Below are positions 61,890-64,000 of a stretch of DNA of 64,000 nt, piece by piece. Below the pieces are notes generated by a model. That model was given only the letters and a program-made list of their open reading frames with translations. It did no database searches and was not told the DNA's origin. Numbering within the stretch: position 1 is the stretch's first letter; the number at the start of each line of letters is the position of its first letter. The stretch lies in assembly GCA_019414025.1 (NCBI GenBank), contig DXMU01000020.1, positions 116,002 to 180,001 on the forward strand. Direction: 5' to 3'. The position numbers and the translations under genes are program-made. Origin of the DNA: Collinsella sp. Its GTDB lineage: Bacteria; Actinomycetota; Coriobacteriia; Coriobacteriales; Coriobacteriaceae.

Positions 61890-63909
61890 GCGCGGTCTCC
61901 TCTTCGATCTGGGTGGAAAGCTCCAGCCATTCGTCCTCGAGCTTGGGTAGCTCTTGCTTAAGGCCGTTATATTCCCCCAGCGCGGCGTTGAACTTGTCTT
62001 GATCGGCATAAAGCTCTTCGCTTGCCATCAATTCCATAAGCTCGTCATAGCGGGCACGCTTTTTGTCGAGCTCCGTCTCGATCTTCTTGAGCTGGTTGCG
62101 CACGCCCTTGAGCTTTTTATTGAGCGCGGCGCGGGCTTGGGCCTCGGCGCGCTTTTGCTCCTTGGTCTTTTTGCCCTCGGCAGGCTTAGGCGCCGCGGCG
62201 GGGGTGTCGGCCTGGGCGGCGCTTGCCTTGGCGGACTTGGTCGTGGCCGGCGCGCTCTCCGTGGACGCCTCGGCGGCGGCGCGGGCTGCGAGGTCCTCGC
62301 GCTTGTAGAGGTAGTAGTCGTAGTCGCCGTCGTAGACCGTGACTTGTCCGTCGCGGATGTCGATGACGCGGTTGGCCACGGCGCGTACCAGGTGCTCGTC
62401 GTGGCTGATTAGCACGATGGTACCGGGGAAGTTTTGCAGGGCGTTCTCGAGCATGTCCACCGAGTCGATGTCCAGGTGGTTGGTGGGCTCGTCCAGGCAC
62501 AGGAGCGCCTCGGGGGCCACGAGCATCTTTGCCAGGGCCAGACGCGCCTTTTCACCGCCGGAGAGGACGCGTACCTGCTTTTCGATTGCGTCGTTGTCGC
62601 TAAACAGGAAGGCGCCCAGCAGGCTGCGCTGCTGCGGCACGGTCCACTTGGGCGTGACGGTGTCGATCTCTTGCAGGACGGTATTGGACTCGGTCATGCC
62701 CTCGAGTGCGTGCTGGGCGTAATAGGCCACGCCCACGTTGGTGCCTAGGTCGCGGGTGCCGGTGGTGGGCGGCTCCAGGCCGGCGAGGATCTTCATGAGG
62801 GTGGACTTGCCGGCGCCGTTGGGGCCGACGAGCGCCACGTGCTCGCCGCGGTAGAGCTTGAGGTCGATGTCGCTGTAGATGTGCTTGTCGCCGTAGGACT
62901 TGGATACGCCCTCGAGCCCCACGACCATGTCGCCGGAGCGCGGCGGGTCGGGGAACTTAAAGTCGATGTGCTTGTGGCCCTCGGGCAGGATGACGAGCTC
63001 CTTTTTGATCTGCTCAATCTTGCGGATGCGCTCCTGCGCTTGGGCGGCCTTGGTGGGCTTGTAACGGAACTTGTCGACGAAGACCTGCATATGGGCGATG
63101 TCGCGCTCCTGCGCGGCACGCTTTGCGCGCATCTGCTCCAGGTTGTCCTCGCGCTGCTTGAGGTAGCTGCTGTAGTTGCCGGTGTAGGTGGTTACGCGGC
63201 GGTTCTCGAGCGCGGCGACGTGGTCGACGCAGGCGTCCATAAACGCGCGGTCGTGGCTGACGATGAGCACGGCGCCGTCATAGTTGGCGATAAAGCCGCG
63301 CAGCCACTGGACGCTCTCGAGGTCCAGGTGGTTGGTGGGCTCGTCCAGAAGCAGCAGGTCGGGGTGACGCAGGAAGAGCTTGGCAAGCGCGATGCGCATC
63401 TGCCAGCCGCCCGAGAACTCGGAGCACGGGCGCTCGAAGTCGGTGACTTTGAAGCCGAGGCCGGATAAGATCTTTCGGGCGTTGCTCTCGAGCTCGTAGC
63501 CGCCCAGGTGCTCAAAGCGGTCCTGGACCTGGCCGTACTCGTTAAGGAGTGCGTCGACGTCCTTGCCCTGCTCGGAGAGCTCGGTGATCTGGGCCTGCAG
63601 TTCGTTGGCGCGCTCGCCCATGCGGCGGATTTCCTTGGCGGCGGCCATGACCTCGGCAAGGATGGTGGTGTCCTTGTGCTCCAGATTAGTTTCCTGCTCT
63701 AGGTAGCCCACCTGGCAGTCCTTGGCGTACTGGACCTGGCCAGAGTCGGGACTGTCGATGCCCATGATGATCTTAAGCATGGTGGTTTTGCCGGCGCCGT
63801 TGGGGCCCACGAGCGCGAAGCGCTCGCCGGGGTTGATCTGGAAGGACGCGCCGCTAAAGAGGACGCGTGCGCCGAAGCTTTTTTCGATCTTGTCGACCAG
63901 GAGGATCAT
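61876..63909 (-). CDS. ABC-F family ATPase (Uup/ribosome-associated type)
   Basis: The 677-residue soluble protein has two ABC domains with Walker A GPNGAGKTT and GPNGAGKST, signatures FSGGWQ and LSGGEK, and both Walker B motifs (LLLLDEPTNHLDLE and LLCLDEPTNHLDID). The interdomain P-site linker contains KPTKAAQAQERI. A C-terminal Ala/Lys-rich stretch leads to a coiled coil, as in Uup. Such proteins act on the ribosome, and some give antibiotic resistance; which class this is cannot be told. ATG 63909 was chosen; an in-frame ATG at 63972 crosses a terminator-like hairpin. Confidence 0.9.
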   Translation of the reverse strand: MILLVDKIEKSFGARVLFSGASFQINPGERFALVGPNGAGKTTMLKIIMGIDSPDSGQVQYAKDCQVGYLEQETNLEHKDTTILAEVMAAAKEIRRMGERANELQAQITELSEQGKDVDALLNEYGQVQDRFEHLGGYELESNARKILSGLGFKVTDFERPCSEFSGGWQMRIALAKLFLRHPDLLLLDEPTNHLDLESVQWLRGFIANYDGAVLIVSHDRAFMDACVDHVAALENRRVTTYTGNYSSYLKQREDNLEQMRAKRAAQERDIAHMQVFVDKFRYKPTKAAQAQERIRKIEQIKKELVILPEGHKHIDFKFPDPPRSGDMVVGLEGVSKSYGDKHIYSDIDLKLYRGEHVALVGPNGAGKSTLMKILAGLEPPTTGTRDLGTNVGVAYYAQHALEGMTESNTVLQEIDTVTPKWTVPQQRSLLGAFLFSDNDAIEKQVRVLSGGEKARLALAKMLVAPEALLCLDEPTNHLDIDSVDMLENALQNFPGTIVLISHDEHLVRAVANRVIDIRDGQVTVYDGDYDYYLYKREDLAARAAAEASTESAPATTKSAKASAAQADTPAAAPKPAEGKKTKEQKRAEAQARAALNKKLKGVRNQLKKIETELDKKRARYDELMELMASEELYADQDKFNAALGEYNGLKQELPKLEDEWLELSTQIEEETARELS

Positions 63910-63940
63910 GGTGCCGCCTTTGACCTTGTGTGCCAATATG

Positions 63941-63969
63941 AAAAAAGGCCCCAACTTGCGTTGGAGCCT
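63941..63969 (-). terminator. terminator-like hairpin 31 bases upstream of the ABC-F start
   Basis: On the minus strand GGCTCCAAC and GTTGGGGCC form a 9-bp stem (one T-G pair) around GCAA, followed by TTTTTT. It may end an upstream transcript or act as an attenuator in the ABC-F leader. Confidence 0.8.
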
Positions 63970-64000
63970 CATTCAATGCTCGGGTGGAGACGAGGGGGAT

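Overview
The window reads as chromosomal DNA of a high-GC Gram-positive bacterium of the class Coriobacteriia, most like Collinsella (inferred from gene content and order, no search run). Supporting points are RNase J, RNase Y and PNPase together, a GarA-like FHA protein beside an FtsR-like MerR regulator, a Gram-positive GAAC-N4-GTTC SOS operator, and SpoVS kept without any sporulation gene in view.

Bases 1-33,454 are mostly core genome. On the + strand run recO (partial), rpsO, pnp, rnj, ftsK, a RodZ-like gene, yajQ, rimO, pgsA, cinA, recA, recX, rny, a GHKL ATPase, spoVS, miaB, miaA and hflX. Then lexA is divergent from a small LysM protein that looks like a YneA-type division inhibitor, followed by nrdR and dut. 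Next come a diacylglycerol-type glycosyltransferase, trxB, a DUF1836 regulator, DegV, an NlpC/P60 hydrolase, apt, ftsR, an FHA protein and a CDP-alcohol phosphatidyltransferase. Two families of structured inverted-repeat elements sit in the gaps at 3.4-3.8 kb and 25.0-25.4 kb.

Bases about 33.5-46.6 kb are accessory. A visibly more GC-rich block (33,851-38,468) encodes a LanFEG-type lantibiotic/bacitracin-protection ABC transporter, a 60-residue membrane peptide and a two-component system. Then come an orphan ribbon-helix-helix antitoxin, a DUF1648 membrane protein and three related genes that join a Flp/Tad-type prepilin N-terminus to different adhesin-like C-terminal domains (BspA/DUF285 or DUF6273). 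Two carry uninterrupted G9 tracts just after the start codon and one an interrupted tract. They share upstream hairpins, have overlapping start codons in two frames, and two of the three are frame-disrupted, which suggests phase-variable surface appendage genes. A 730-residue protein of unknown function with a glycine-zipper membrane region, and a second orphan antitoxin, lie between them. A tRNA-Pro(GGG) gene closes the region.

Bases 46,827-63,909 are a long minus-strand housekeeping run: abcF, YggT-like, site-2 protease, scpA, scpB, a pseudouridine synthase, cmk, plsC, ispH, a DUF512 radical-SAM protein, der, plsY, gpsA, rpe, a cysteine desulfurase, Nif3-like, a zinc-ribbon coiled-coil protein and coaBC. 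Many neighbours overlap by ATGA or lie a few bases apart, so they probably form one or a few operons linking phospholipid synthesis, chromosome segregation, ribosome assembly and cofactor synthesis. No CRISPR array, rRNA gene, transposase, integrase or reverse transcriptase was seen.
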